From NCBI RefSeq assembly GCF_000620785.1, contig NZ_JIAI01000005.1, positions 186,001-250,000 of the forward strand: DNA of 64,000 nucleotides, read 5' to 3'. A program made the position numbers and the translations under genes. The notes beneath the pieces were generated by a model. That model made no database searches. It had not been told where the DNA came from and was given only the letters and a program-made list of their open reading frames with translations. Positions 50,665-58,969 of this stretch are shown piece by piece. This DNA is from Actinospineispora acaciae DSM 45401. GTDB lineage: Bacteria; Actinomycetota; Actinomycetes; Mycobacteriales; Pseudonocardiaceae. The stretch's first letter is position 1; each line of letters opens with the position of its first letter.

Positions 50665-51387
50665 CTGCTCGGCGGTCCACGCCGACGACTCGAAGGCCAG
50701 CCGCACGTCGTGGTCGCCGTCGTCCGCCTCGACGCGCAGCCGGATACCCAGCCGGTCCACGCCGAGCGGGCGGATCCGGAAGCCGGGCTTGTGCCGCAGC
50801 GGGTCGGGCAGGTGGCGGGCCAGCGAGGTGAACACGTCGGGGTGCGCGTCCTCTAGGTGCCGCAGCCAGCCGTTCTCCAGCATGCAGAACGGGTCCGGCG
50901 CGGCGGCGGCCAGCTCGGCGGGCGCCAGCGGGCCGGTGCCCTCGGCGTCGGCGATCACGGCGGAACCGGGCCGCAGCCGCAGCAGGCTCGCGCCGTGCCC
51001 CAGGTCGAGCAGGCCGGGGTGCGGGCGCTGCTCGGCGACGTCCAGCGCCAGCCGGCGCGCGTAGCTCGGCCCGGGGGCGACCAGCCAGCCGCTGATCCAG
51101 AGCAGTCCGCGCACCGGCTCGCGCAGCACCACCGGGGCGGTGTCGGCGATCTCCAGCATGGCGGGCAGGCCGCTGCGCGGGCCCTCGCGCACGCAGTCGA
51201 GCAGGTCGTGGTCGCTGGGGAGCAGCAGGGTCACGGCGCCGTCCGGGTCCACGTGGTGCAGCTGTGGCACCACGCGCTGGTTCTGGTCCAGGCCGACCAC
51301 GGCGGCCTGGCCGCCTCGGCTCGCGATGCTCCGGGCGCGCTCGGCGTTGGACGGCGCGTGCGGCCGGCGGAGTCGGGTACTGCCCAC
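50599..51387 (-). CDS. iron-regulated DUF2470 protein (Rv3839-like)
   Basis: This 262-aa protein has an N-terminal split-barrel FMN-binding-like region (VVGLDQNQRVVPQLHHVDPD) and a C-terminal DUF2470 domain at about 175-255 (FCMLENGWLRHLEDAHPDVF, RIRPLGVDRLGIRLRVEADD). DUF2470 occurs in haem-handling proteins. An IdeR/DtxR-like box lies 18 bp upstream, and mycobacterial Rv3839, which is IdeR-regulated and next to pheA, is the likely orthologue by context. GTG at 51387 after GGAGGTGAG. Confidence 0.82.
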   Translation of the reverse strand: MGSTRLRRPHAPSNAERARSIASRGGQAAVVGLDQNQRVVPQLHHVDPDGAVTLLLPSDHDLLDCVREGPRSGLPAMLEIADTAPVVLREPVRGLLWISGWLVAPGPSYARRLALDVAEQRPHPGLLDLGHGASLLRLRPGSAVIADAEGTGPLAPAELAAAAPDPFCMLENGWLRHLEDAHPDVFTSLARHLPDPLRHKPGFRIRPLGVDRLGIRLRVEADDGDHDVRLAFESSAWTAEQLRVQVGLLVGCPFRASGRAAD

Positions 51388-51405
51388 GGGCTCACCTCCA
51401 GGTTC

Positions 51406-51424
51406 TTAGGGGAGCCTAACTTAG
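51406..51424 (-). promoter_or_regulatory. IdeR/DtxR-type iron box
   Basis: TTAGGGGAGCCTAACTTAG matches the 19-bp consensus TTAGGTTAGSCTAACCTAA at 15 positions, including the conserved AGCCTAAC core. It lies 18 bp before the start of the DUF2470 gene. Iron-loaded IdeR would repress it. Confidence 0.7.
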
Positions 51425-51524
51425 GGTCGCCTGACTGGCGAGACCCCCGATGGGAGGGCGGGCCGCGACCCGCCACAGGCAGCCCGTTTTGGATATCCCC
51501 GCACCGAGCGGTTAGGTTCGGGCC

Positions 51525-52412
51525 GTGTCGACCGTGCGCGAGGGTGAGCCCGGCGAACCTCCCACCCCGATTCCGGCGTTGTTCGCCCATCTTGTCGACG
51601 ACACCACGTTGTTGGCGCCCAAGCAGCAGGTTCCGCCGATGGCCGATGTGGTCGCGCGGTACCTGACCTCCCGGGAAGGCCGCTACGGCGGGCTGTCCGG
51701 GCAGCTTGTGTGCCCGGTGTCGCGGCTGCCTGAGCTGGTCAGCGAGCTGGCCAAGCGAGGACCGGCGGAGCCGGTGGACGTCTCGCTGGTGGTGGACACC
51801 GGGTTGGGCGCGGTGCCCAAGGCGCTGTCGCTGGTGATGTCCAGGGAGACGCTGCTCACGCCGCGCACCGTGGAGACCGCCGCCCCGCCGGACCTGGACT
51901 CGACGTGGCTGGAGCGGGTGTCGGAGTTCGTGCCGGAGGACGTGCGCTCGGTGGTCGAGCCGCGCCGGCCGCTGGAGGGCGACACCGCGCAGTGGCTGGC
52001 CGCCGTGCGCCGGGTCGCCGAGCACGGCTGCACCCCGAAGCTGCGCCTGGGCGGCCAGCGCGCGTCCGACGTGCCGACGGTGGACCAGGTGGCCGACTTC
52101 GTGGCCGCCGCCGACGGCGCGCCCGCCGGGTTCACCACCAGCCTCGGGTTGCCGCACGCCGTGCGCCAGCTCGACGAGGCGACCGGCCGGATCGAGCACG
52201 GCCTGCTGAACGTGATCGTGGCGGTGGCCAGGGCGCTGGTCAACGGCGACGTGCGCAGCGCGCTGAAGGAGACCGACGCCGCCGCGCTGGCCCAGGAGGT
52301 CGGCCGGCTGTCCGAGGCGGCCGGCACCGCCGTGCGCGGCCTGCTGGCCCGCTGCGGCAACGGACCCGCCTCGGCCCGCGCCGACGAGCTGACCGGCCTC
52401 GGCCTGCTCTGA
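51525..52412 (+). CDS. conserved hypothetical protein
   Basis: This 295-aa protein is soluble and probably alpha/beta, with a TIM-barrel-like rhythm (VDVSLVVDTGLG near residue 85, PKLRLGGQRASDVP near 172, HGLLNVIVAVARALVNGDV near 225). Actinobacteria carry similar unnamed proteins. I cannot assign activity. TAGGTT ends 6 nt before the GTG, so it may be leaderless. It is divergent from the iron-regulated gene and convergent with the macro-domain gene. Confidence 0.6.
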   Translation: MSTVREGEPGEPPTPIPALFAHLVDDTTLLAPKQQVPPMADVVARYLTSREGRYGGLSGQLVCPVSRLPELVSELAKRGPAEPVDVSLVVDTGLGAVPKALSLVMSRETLLTPRTVETAAPPDLDSTWLERVSEFVPEDVRSVVEPRRPLEGDTAQWLAAVRRVAEHGCTPKLRLGGQRASDVPTVDQVADFVAAADGAPAGFTTSLGLPHAVRQLDEATGRIEHGLLNVIVAVARALVNGDVRSALKETDAAALAQEVGRLSEAAGTAVRGLLARCGNGPASARADELTGLGLL

Positions 52413-52416
52413 CCGC

Positions 52417-52971
52417 CTAGTCGAGGGCTGTGATGGCCTCGGAGACGCGGGCGGCGCAGACGTGCGGCGCCAGCCCGCCGACGCCGGTGCCGAGCCCGGG
52501 CAGCGCCAGCGAGCCGATCACGTCCCGCGCCGCGCGTCCGTCCGGGAGGACGCCGTCCCGCCAGACGCTCACGACGGCCCGCGCCGCCCGCCCGGCCGCG
52601 TCCCCGTCCGGGCCGAGCCGCTCGCCGGGCCGGCGCATGGTCGGCGCGCTGATGAGCCAGGCCGGCAGCGGCGGCGGCGCGCCGGTGGGCACGACCATCG
52701 CGGCACCCACCGGCAGCTCGCCGCCGTGCTCGGCCGCGATCGCCGCGCGCACCCGCTGCTCGATCCCGGGCAGCCAGCGCGCGTACACCCCGTCGATCCC
52801 GCCGCGCATGTAGCCGTACGAGTTCGCCGGGCTGACCACCGCGTCCACCTCGAGATCGGTCACCGAGCCCCGGTGCACCCGCACCCAGGGCCGCTCCGCC
52901 GCGACCGTGTCCCAGGCCGAGGCCATCGGCTCGTCCACCGCCACCAGCACCAGTTCGGGTACCTCGCGCAT
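52417..52971 (-). CDS. macro-domain protein
   Basis: This 184-aa protein is a single macro domain, which binds or hydrolyses ADP-ribose derivatives. VDAVVSPANSYGYMRGGIDG near residue 42 is the ligand-binding loop, and SLALPGLGTGVGGL near 154 is the second loop. The substrate could be ADP-ribosylated protein, O-acetyl-ADP-ribose or a tRNA intermediate. The ATG sits 6 nt after TACCCT on the minus strand. It is divergent from pheA across 36 bp. Confidence 0.88.
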   Translation of the reverse strand: MREVPELVLVAVDEPMASAWDTVAAERPWVRVHRGSVTDLEVDAVVSPANSYGYMRGGIDGVYARWLPGIEQRVRAAIAAEHGGELPVGAAMVVPTGAPPPLPAWLISAPTMRRPGERLGPDGDAAGRAARAVVSVWRDGVLPDGRAARDVIGSLALPGLGTGVGGLAPHVCAARVSEAITALD

Positions 52972-53007
52972 CCGGCCAGGGTAGGCGGCCGGCTAGGCTC
53001 GCCGGTG

Positions 53008-53955
53008 ATGTCTCGTCTGGCGTTCCTCGGCCCCCGTGCCACGTTCACCGAGCAGGCCGTGCGCCGCCTGCCGGAGTCCGAAGGCGCCGAGCTGGTGCCC
53101 AGCACGACCACCACCGCCGCGCTGGCCGCCGTGCGCGCCGGCGAGGCGGACGCGGCCTGCGTGCCGTTCGAGAACAGCGTGGAGGGCGGCGTGCCCGCCG
53201 TGCTGGACGCGCTGGTCGCCGACCCGCCGCTGGTCATCGTGCGCGAGGTGCTGCTGGCGGTGCGGTTCGCGCTGATGGCCCGGCCGGGCGCGGCGGCGGA
53301 CGAGATCCGCACGGTGGCCTCGCACCCGCACGGCGAGGCGCAGACCCGGCACTGGCTGGCCGCGAACCTGCCCAAGGCCGCCGTGCTGATGTCCAGCTCC
53401 ACCGCCGAGGCGGCAGCCCAGGTGGCCAGGGGCGAGGTGGACGCGGCGGTGGCCGCGCCGATCGCGGCCGCCACCCACGGGCTGGAGATCCTGTCCGACG
53501 ACATCGCCGACACCGCCGCCGCGGTCACCCGGTTCGTGCTGGTCCGCCCGCCGTGCCCGCCGCCGCCACCGACCGGGGCGGACCGCACCACGCTGGCCGC
53601 GACCACGGAGAACCGCCCCGGCGCGCTGCTCGGCGTGCTCACCGAGCTGGCCGTGCGCGGCATCGACCTGACCCGGATCGAGTCGCGGCCGATCAAGGAC
53701 CAGCGCGACGAGTACTGGTTCCACCTGGACTGCCGGGGGCACGTGGCGCAGCCGGCCATGGGCGAGGCGCTGGCCGCGCTGCACCGGCGCTGCCTGCGGG
53801 TCCGCTACCTCGGCTCCTACGGGCGCGACCCGGAGGGTGGAGGCGTCGTAGCGGGCGCGTCCGGCGGCGCGGAGCCGGTGAACGGCAACGGCGAGGACCG
53901 GTTCGCGGCGGCGGCCGCCTGGCTGGACGGCGTGCGCGCCGGGACGCTGGCGTGA
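53008..53955 (+). CDS. pheA: prephenate dehydratase
   Basis: This 315-aa enzyme converts prephenate to phenylpyruvate in phenylalanine synthesis. The catalytic domain (1-185) shows FLGPRATFTEQA, ACVPFENSVEGGV near 52 and TRFVLVRP near 180 (the T-R-F motif). The ACT domain (about 195-275) has NRPGALLGVLTELAVRGIDL and LTRIESRP, the Phe-binding ESRP motif. A C-terminal tail follows. TAGGCT lies 8 nt before the ATG. The next gene overlaps by 4 bp, as in mycobacteria, where pheA is followed by the same phosphatase. Confidence 0.95.
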   Translation: MSRLAFLGPRATFTEQAVRRLPESEGAELVPSTTTTAALAAVRAGEADAACVPFENSVEGGVPAVLDALVADPPLVIVREVLLAVRFALMARPGAAADEIRTVASHPHGEAQTRHWLAANLPKAAVLMSSSTAEAAAQVARGEVDAAVAAPIAAATHGLEILSDDIADTAAAVTRFVLVRPPCPPPPPTGADRTTLAATTENRPGALLGVLTELAVRGIDLTRIESRPIKDQRDEYWFHLDCRGHVAQPAMGEALAALHRRCLRVRYLGSYGRDPEGGGVVAGASGGAEPVNGNGEDRFAAAAAWLDGVRAGTLA

Positions 53956-54599
53956 CGGGGCCGATGCTGGTCCTGGTACGGCACGGCCAGACCGACTCGA
54001 ACGTGATCAAGGCGCTGGACAGCCGTCCGCCCGGCCCGCCGCTCAACACCGAGGGCCGCGCGCAGGCCGAGTCGACCGCGGGCGTGCTCGCCGCCGAGCC
54101 GATCACGGCGGTGTACGCGTCCACGGCGGTCCGCGCCCAGCAGACCGCCGCCCCCATCGCCGCCCGCCACGGCCTGGACGTCGCCGTGGTCGAGGGCGTG
54201 CACGAGGTGTTCTGCGGTGACCTGGAGGGCCGCTCCGACCCGGCCGCCCGCGACGCGTTCGACGACGTCTACGCCTCCTGGGTGGACGGCGAGCTGGACC
54301 GGCACCTGCCCGGCGGCGAGTCCGCGCGCCAGCTGCGCGAGCGGTTCCTGCCGGTGGTGGCCCGGCTGTGGCGCCGGCATGCCGGCATGATCGTGGTGGT
54401 CAGCCACGGCGCCGCGATCCGGCTCGCGGCCGGCGCGCTGATCGGGGAGAACGCCGATACCCGGTACGTGCCCAACGCCGGGCGGGTGATGCTCGCGCCG
54501 GTGCCCGGGTCGGCCCCCGGCGAGGGCGGCTGGCTGCTCAAGTTCTGGGAGGAGGGCGAGCCCTCGCCCGGTGACGCCACCGGCGGCGCCGACGACTGA
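53952..54599 (+). CDS. histidine phosphatase (phosphoglycerate-mutase fold)
   Basis: This 215-aa protein has the catalytic LVRHGQTDSN at residue 7 and the second His in VVVSHGAAIRLAAG near 150. It is a phosphatase or mutase; substrate unknown. The GTG overlaps the pheA stop (GTGA). Corresponding mycobacterial gene: Rv3837c. The pairing with pheA is conserved but unexplained. Confidence 0.92.
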   Translation: MTGPMLVLVRHGQTDSNVIKALDSRPPGPPLNTEGRAQAESTAGVLAAEPITAVYASTAVRAQQTAAPIAARHGLDVAVVEGVHEVFCGDLEGRSDPAARDAFDDVYASWVDGELDRHLPGGESARQLRERFLPVVARLWRRHAGMIVVVSHGAAIRLAAGALIGENADTRYVPNAGRVMLAPVPGSAPGEGGWLLKFWEEGEPSPGDATGGADD

Positions 54600-54615
54600 C
54601 CCTGCCGTCAGCCGG

Positions 54616-54930
54616 TCAGCCCCAGCCCAGCTCGTGCAGTTCCTGGTCGTCCAGACCGAAGTGGTGGGCGACCTCGTGCACCACGGTGACCAGCACCTCG
54701 TGCACCACCTCGTCCTCGTCGGCGCACACGTCCAGGATGGCGTCCCGGTAGATGGTGATCCGGTCCGGGAGCACGAACGAGTACGTGCTGTCCCGCTCGG
54801 TGAGCGCGATGCCCTCGTAGAGCCCGAGCAGGTCGGGCTCGTCCGGGTGCCGGTCGGCGGCAAGCACCGCCACGTTGCGCATCTGCCTGGCCAGCCCGTC
54901 CGGGATCTGGTCCAGCGCGTCGGAGACCAA
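54616..54930 (-). CDS. short metallopeptidase-family (zincin-like) protein
   Basis: This protein of at least 104 aa has the zinc motif VTVVHEVAHHFGLDDQELHE near the C-terminus, matching the actinobacterial family of Rv3836. The listed start is a TTG, but family N-termini begin about eight residues earlier with a helix like RFEELVSDALDQIPDGL. That sequence is present in frame (RQRFEEL) with no ATG, GTG or TTG before it; a CTG at 54954 is the nearest unusual candidate. It follows the septum-formation gene, so re-initiation is likely. Confidence 0.85.
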   Translation of the reverse strand: MVSDALDQIPDGLARQMRNVAVLAADRHPDEPDLLGLYEGIALTERDSTYSFVLPDRITIYRDAILDVCADEDEVVHEVLVTVVHEVAHHFGLDDQELHELGWG

Positions 54931-54979
54931 CTCCTCGAACCGTTGCCGGGTCAGCTGGAGCGGCCGGTCGGGGCTGGCG

Positions 54980-56311
54980 TCACCCTCCGTCGGAGCTCCC
55001 TGGCGGCTTGGGCAGCTGCGGCCCGCCGTTGCCCGGCTTGGTCAGCTCGCCGAGCGGGTTGCGCGGGAAGTCGTGGTCCTTGGACAGCTCGTCGCCGCCG
55101 GGCAGCGGCACCGGCGACGGCTTGGGCAGCTCCGGGGCGTCCTTGAGGATCTCCGGGAGGTCGTCGTCCTTCTTCTTCGCGGCGGCCGAGGAGTCGTCCT
55201 CGTCCGACTCCTCCGGGCCGCTGCCCGGCGCGGGCGCGCCCGGCGGCACCGGGGCCTCGACCGGCGCGGCCGGCTGGTTGCCGACCTGTACCGGACCCTT
55301 GACGCTGCCGGTGATCGGCGCGAAGCCGCTGCGGTCGGGCAGCTGCGCGGCCAGGTTGCAGGCCACCTTCCTGGTCCCGGCCGCCCACGACTCGGCGGTC
55401 AGGTTGTCCCACATCACGGCCAGCTTCTTGGTGCTGAGCACGTTGTCCCCGCCGGCGTAGCCCGAGGCCAGCTTGCTGCACGCCGGCTGGAGGAACCCGT
55501 CCTGGTCGCCGACCGAGGGGTACTTGCCGGAGAACTTCTGGCCGAGGTCGACCGAGCCGACCGACTCGATGGAGTGCGGCAGCGCGCAGTCCACCGGGTC
55601 GCCGATGAACCGGCCGTCGATGCCCAGGCAGGTACCGGCCGGCCGGATGTCCGCCTGGTCCTGGGCGCCCACCTTGCCGAGGATCGGGTACAGCGCGCCG
55701 GACCGGGAGAACCGCTGGATCCCGCAGCGCAGCGTCCGGTCGCCGTCGTTCCAGCTCTTCTGGGACGGCTTGAGCGCGCCGGCCCGGAACGCGCCGTCCG
55801 GGTCGTACTTGCCGTCCAGGTACTTGATCACCATCGGCGTGCAGCGCTCGTTGACCAGCGCGCGGAAGCGCTGGTTGTTCGGCATCGCCGAGCCGGGCGC
55901 GAAGTCGGCCAGTTGGGCGGGGCCGGCCTGCTCGAACAGGTGCTGGCGGCCGCAGTCCACGGCGAAGGCGTCGGCGGCGTCGGCCCGCTTCCAGGTCAGG
56001 CAGGTGCCGGGGGTCGCGGGCGGCGGGGTCCGGTCGGCCAGCGGGCGCTGGTTGTCGGGGACCGGCGCGGAGGCCAGCGTGCTCAGCACCGGCACCTTGG
56101 TGCCCGCCACGTCGTTCAGCGCGGCCACCAGCAGCATGGCCGCCGCGCCCGCCAGCAGCCCGACGACGGCGACCACATGGTGCGGGCGCAGGCCGCCGAC
56201 GCGCGCGAGCGGGCCGCCGGGGGTCTGGTCCGACGGCGGCTCGGCGGGCGCGCCTGTGTCATGAGTGACGCGTGTGGTGGTCGTGGTGGACTCCATCTCG
56301 GAGGCCATCAT
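54980..56311 (-). CDS. septum-formation-family membrane protein (Rv3835-like)
   Basis: This 443-aa protein has a cytoplasmic start (ESTTTTTRVTHDTGAP), one membrane helix at about 46-66 (VVAVVGLLAGAAAMLLVAAL) and an external domain with several Cys (GTCLTWKRAD, AVDCGRQHLFE, DCALPHSIE) matching the septum-formation domain family. A disordered Pro/Asp/Lys tail ends it. Mycobacterial Rv3835 occupies the same place next to serS. Three in-frame ATGs (56311, 56308, 56296) are possible. It is divergent from the accessory insert. Confidence 0.87.
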   Translation of the reverse strand: MMASEMESTTTTTRVTHDTGAPAEPPSDQTPGGPLARVGGLRPHHVVAVVGLLAGAAAMLLVAALNDVAGTKVPVLSTLASAPVPDNQRPLADRTPPPATPGTCLTWKRADAADAFAVDCGRQHLFEQAGPAQLADFAPGSAMPNNQRFRALVNERCTPMVIKYLDGKYDPDGAFRAGALKPSQKSWNDGDRTLRCGIQRFSRSGALYPILGKVGAQDQADIRPAGTCLGIDGRFIGDPVDCALPHSIESVGSVDLGQKFSGKYPSVGDQDGFLQPACSKLASGYAGGDNVLSTKKLAVMWDNLTAESWAAGTRKVACNLAAQLPDRSGFAPITGSVKGPVQVGNQPAAPVEAPVPPGAPAPGSGPEESDEDDSSAAAKKKDDDLPEILKDAPELPKPSPVPLPGGDELSKDHDFPRNPLGELTKPGNGGPQLPKPPGSSDGG

Positions 56312-56458
56312 GCCGTTTCCGATCCCGGAAAACCCGTTTCGGGGCGGCCAACGGTCACTGATGTGCTGCGAAACGCGCTTGCGGATGCCCGGAGTAGGCC
56401 AGACGTGGTTGCATGGACGAGCGGCCGGTACGGTGCCGCGAGCAGGGGGTGAGAGGAA

Positions 56459-57232
56459 ATGAGCACGGACGGCGAGAAGCCACGCCCGGAGTCGAGCGGA
56501 GCGCGGAGCGAGCCGACCGCGCCCGAACCGATCAACATCCCCGCCGATCCCCCCGAGCCGGCGCCGTACGCGGACCCGCCGACCCCCGATGAGCCCAAGG
56601 CCGAGTCCAAGGCGCCGGCGGAGGAGGCGGCCGCGGAGGACGCCGAGACCCGCCCCAAGGGCCGGATCCGCTCACAGGACCCGGAGACGACGGTCCCGCG
56701 CGAGCCCACCCTGGCCGAGCGGCGCGCCCGCGAGCAGGCGGCCCGGCGCGAGCAGGAGGAAGAGGAGGCCCGGCTCGCCGACGAGGCCCGCCGCAAGAAG
56801 ATCCGCAAGCGGGTGCTGATCGGCGGCGGGGTCACCGTCGGCGTGGCGGCGCTGGTGGCGATCGGCTACTCCGCGTCCCAGCCGGACGAGGTCGAGGCCC
56901 GCTGCGTGGACGACAACAACGTGGTGGTGGACGACAACAACTGCGTGCAGCCGGCCGCCTCGTCGACCACCGCCACCGGCGGGTACCACGGCGGCGGGTT
57001 CGTGCCGTTCCCCATCTTCATCGGCGGCGGTGGCCGTCAGTACCACTACAACTACGGCGGTTCGGGCAACATCGGCCAGGTCGCCACCGGCGGCACCACG
57101 GCGGCCCCGAAGGACGCCACCGTGAAGACCCAGTCCGGGCGGACCATCCAGCGCGGCGGGTTCGGAGTGAGCAAATCGGGCGGCTCGGGCGGTGGCTCGG
57201 GCGGCAAGGCCGGCGGGTCCGGCGGTAGCTGA
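56459..57232 (+). CDS. YgiB/YjfM-like membrane protein with Gly-rich RGGFG tail
   Basis: This 257-aa protein has a charged, Pro/Glu-rich cytoplasmic half with a coiled segment (RRAREQAARREQEEEEARLAD), one helix at about 122-140 (RVLIGGGVTVGVAALVAIGY), and an outer part with CVDDNNVVVDDNNCV, a Gly/Tyr-rich patch and TIQRGGFGVSKSGGSGG. The RGGFG end is typical of DUF1190 (YgiB/YjfM), which precedes the glutathionylspermidine-synthase-like YgiC/YjfC in E. coli, as here. ATG after GAGAGGAA. The next gene is 10 bp downstream. Confidence 0.7.
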   Translation: MSTDGEKPRPESSGARSEPTAPEPINIPADPPEPAPYADPPTPDEPKAESKAPAEEAAAEDAETRPKGRIRSQDPETTVPREPTLAERRAREQAARREQEEEEARLADEARRKKIRKRVLIGGGVTVGVAALVAIGYSASQPDEVEARCVDDNNVVVDDNNCVQPAASSTTATGGYHGGGFVPFPIFIGGGGRQYHYNYGGSGNIGQVATGGTTAAPKDATVKTQSGRTIQRGGFGVSKSGGSGGGSGGKAGGSGGS

Positions 57233-57242
57233 CTGAGGATCG

Positions 57243-58409
57243 ATGCGCAGGGAAACGGGTCCGGTGCGGCCGGACTGGCAACAGAAGATCGCCGAGCAGG
57301 GCATGTGCTTCGACACGCCCGGCCGGGGACACGGCGGGGCGCAGCGGCCCTACTGGGACGAGTCGGTGCACTACGTCTTCGACATGGACGAGGTGCTGTC
57401 CCTGGAGGCGGACGTCGAGCTGCTGCACTCGATGTGCCTGAAGGCCGTCGACCACGTGGTGACCACCGAGCGGTTCAAGGACTTCGCGCTGCCGGAGTGG
57501 TCCTGGGAGGCGGTGGCCGCGTCCTGGAAGCGCTCCGACCCGCACGTCTACGGCCGCTTCGACCTGCGCTACGACGGCTCCGGCCCGGCCAAGCTGCTGG
57601 AGTACAACGCGGACACCCCGACCACGCTGCTGGAGGCGTCCATCCTGCAGTGGCACTGGCTCAAGGACACCCACCCCGACGACGACCAGTGGAACTCGCT
57701 GCACGAGCAGCTGGTCGCCCGCTGGGAGGAGATCAAGTCCAAGCTGCCCGGCGCCGAGGTGCACTTCTCCTGGTCCGGCGGTGACGCCACCGGCGAGGAC
57801 CACGTGACCACCGCCTACCTGCAGGAGACCGCCGCCGAGGCCGGCCTGGACACCGTCGGGCTGGCCATCGAGGACATCGGCTGGGACGTGGCGCTGGACA
57901 GGTTCGTGGACCTGGAGGAGTCGTCGATCGCCGCGCTGGTGAAGCTCTACCCCTGGGAGTGGGTGCTCACCGACGAGTTCGGCAAGCACGCGCTGCGCAG
58001 CCTGCCCGAGACGCTGTGGATCGAGCCGCTGTGGAAGTCGGTGCTGTCCAACAAGGCGCTGCTGGCGGTGCTCTGGGAGATGTACCCCGGGCACCCCAAC
58101 CTGCTGCCGGCGTACCTGGACCAGCCCGGGATCCTCACCGAGTACGTCCGCAAGCCCCGCCTGGGCCGCGAGGGCGCCAACATCTCCATCGTGGCGCCCG
58201 GCCACGAGGTAGAGACCGGCGGCGTGTACGGCGAGGAGGGCTTCGTCTACCAGCTGTTCGACCCGCTGCCCGAGTTCGACGGGTTCCGGCCCGCGCTGGG
58301 CGCCTGGATCGTCGGCGACACCTCCGCCGGGCTGGGCATCAGGGAGACCGCCGGCCTGGTCACCGACGACGGCGCCGCCTTCGTCCCACACCGGATCCCG
58401 CAAACCTGA
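57243..58409 (+). CDS. glutathionylspermidine-synthase-family ATP-grasp ligase (YgiC/YjfC-like)
   Basis: This 388-aa ATP-grasp protein matches the synthetase half of glutathionylspermidine synthase. It shows YGRFDLRYDGSGPAKLLEYN near residue 103, NADTPTTLLEASILQWHW near 122, KLYPWEWVLTDEFG near 233, and ISIVAPGHEVETGGVYGEEG near 318. It likely joins a carboxylate to an amine, but actinomycetes lack glutathione, so the substrate must be something else. The preceding YgiB-like and following DUF350 genes repeat the E. coli yjf gene set. Confidence 0.9.
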   Translation: MRRETGPVRPDWQQKIAEQGMCFDTPGRGHGGAQRPYWDESVHYVFDMDEVLSLEADVELLHSMCLKAVDHVVTTERFKDFALPEWSWEAVAASWKRSDPHVYGRFDLRYDGSGPAKLLEYNADTPTTLLEASILQWHWLKDTHPDDDQWNSLHEQLVARWEEIKSKLPGAEVHFSWSGGDATGEDHVTTAYLQETAAEAGLDTVGLAIEDIGWDVALDRFVDLEESSIAALVKLYPWEWVLTDEFGKHALRSLPETLWIEPLWKSVLSNKALLAVLWEMYPGHPNLLPAYLDQPGILTEYVRKPRLGREGANISIVAPGHEVETGGVYGEEGFVYQLFDPLPEFDGFRPALGAWIVGDTSAGLGIRETAGLVTDDGAAFVPHRIPQT

Positions 58410-58449
58410 ACGCCAACGTTGTGGCCTACAGGGGCGCCACAGTCGTCGC

Positions 58450-58707
58450 ATGTCCGAGGTGGCATCGCGCGAGCTGAGCAACGACACCGCTGGCGTGCTC
58501 CGGCGTGTGCAACACGGCGAGCCCGTCACCATCACCGTGAACGGCAGGCCGGTCGCCCGGCTCGTCCCGCTGCAACGGACCGAGCGTCGCCCCGTCAAGC
58601 TGGACGAACTTGCCGAGATACTCCGGCATTCTCAGGCCGATCCTGGCTTGCGCAAGGATCTCGAGTCATTGGCCGGTGACACCACCGACGACATCTCGAT
58701 CCGGTGA
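58450..58707 (+). CDS. Phd/YefM-type antitoxin
   Basis: This 85-aa protein begins MSEVASRELSNDTAGVLRRV and VTITVNGRPVARLVPL, the Phd/YefM DNA-binding fold, and ends in a toxin-binding helical tail. It represses its own promoter and neutralises a toxin. The toxin gene that should follow is broken (see the adjacent pseudogene), so this is now an orphan antitoxin. Confidence 0.88.
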   Translation: MSEVASRELSNDTAGVLRRVQHGEPVTITVNGRPVARLVPLQRTERRPVKLDELAEILRHSQADPGLRKDLESLAGDTTDDISIR

Positions 58708-58720
58708 GCCGTCCGCGGTG

Positions 58721-58920
58721 ATGGACGCGAGCGCGTCTTGTCGGGATCGTGAGCCGCCGTTCCGTCGACTTCGCCCGGGTTTCGCTGGACATCGGCATCA
58801 TCTCGGTGGTCACGCTCGCTGAGCTTCATGCCGGAGTACTGGCCACCGCCGGTGGTCACCCAGGACGATGACTTCGCCGCCGTCGAGGGGATTGGTGGCC
58901 TGGAGGTCATCGGCGTCTGA
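58721..58920 (+). pseudogene. decayed VapC-type PIN toxin
   Basis: Pieces of a PIN-domain ribonuclease are visible in different frames. The start is VMDASA (58718-58735). One frame gives IGIISVVTLAELHAGVLA (about 58790-58845, with the conserved Glu). Another gives PPVVTQDDDFAAVEGIGGLE and a TGA at 58918-58920, which is the C-terminal catalytic-Asp region. At least two frameshifts and a central deletion leave about 65 codons of an expected 130. Confidence 0.75.
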
Positions 58921-58969
58921 GGCGTTGCTCCAGTAGGGTGGCCGCTCAGTTCCGGAAAAGGGGGCACGG

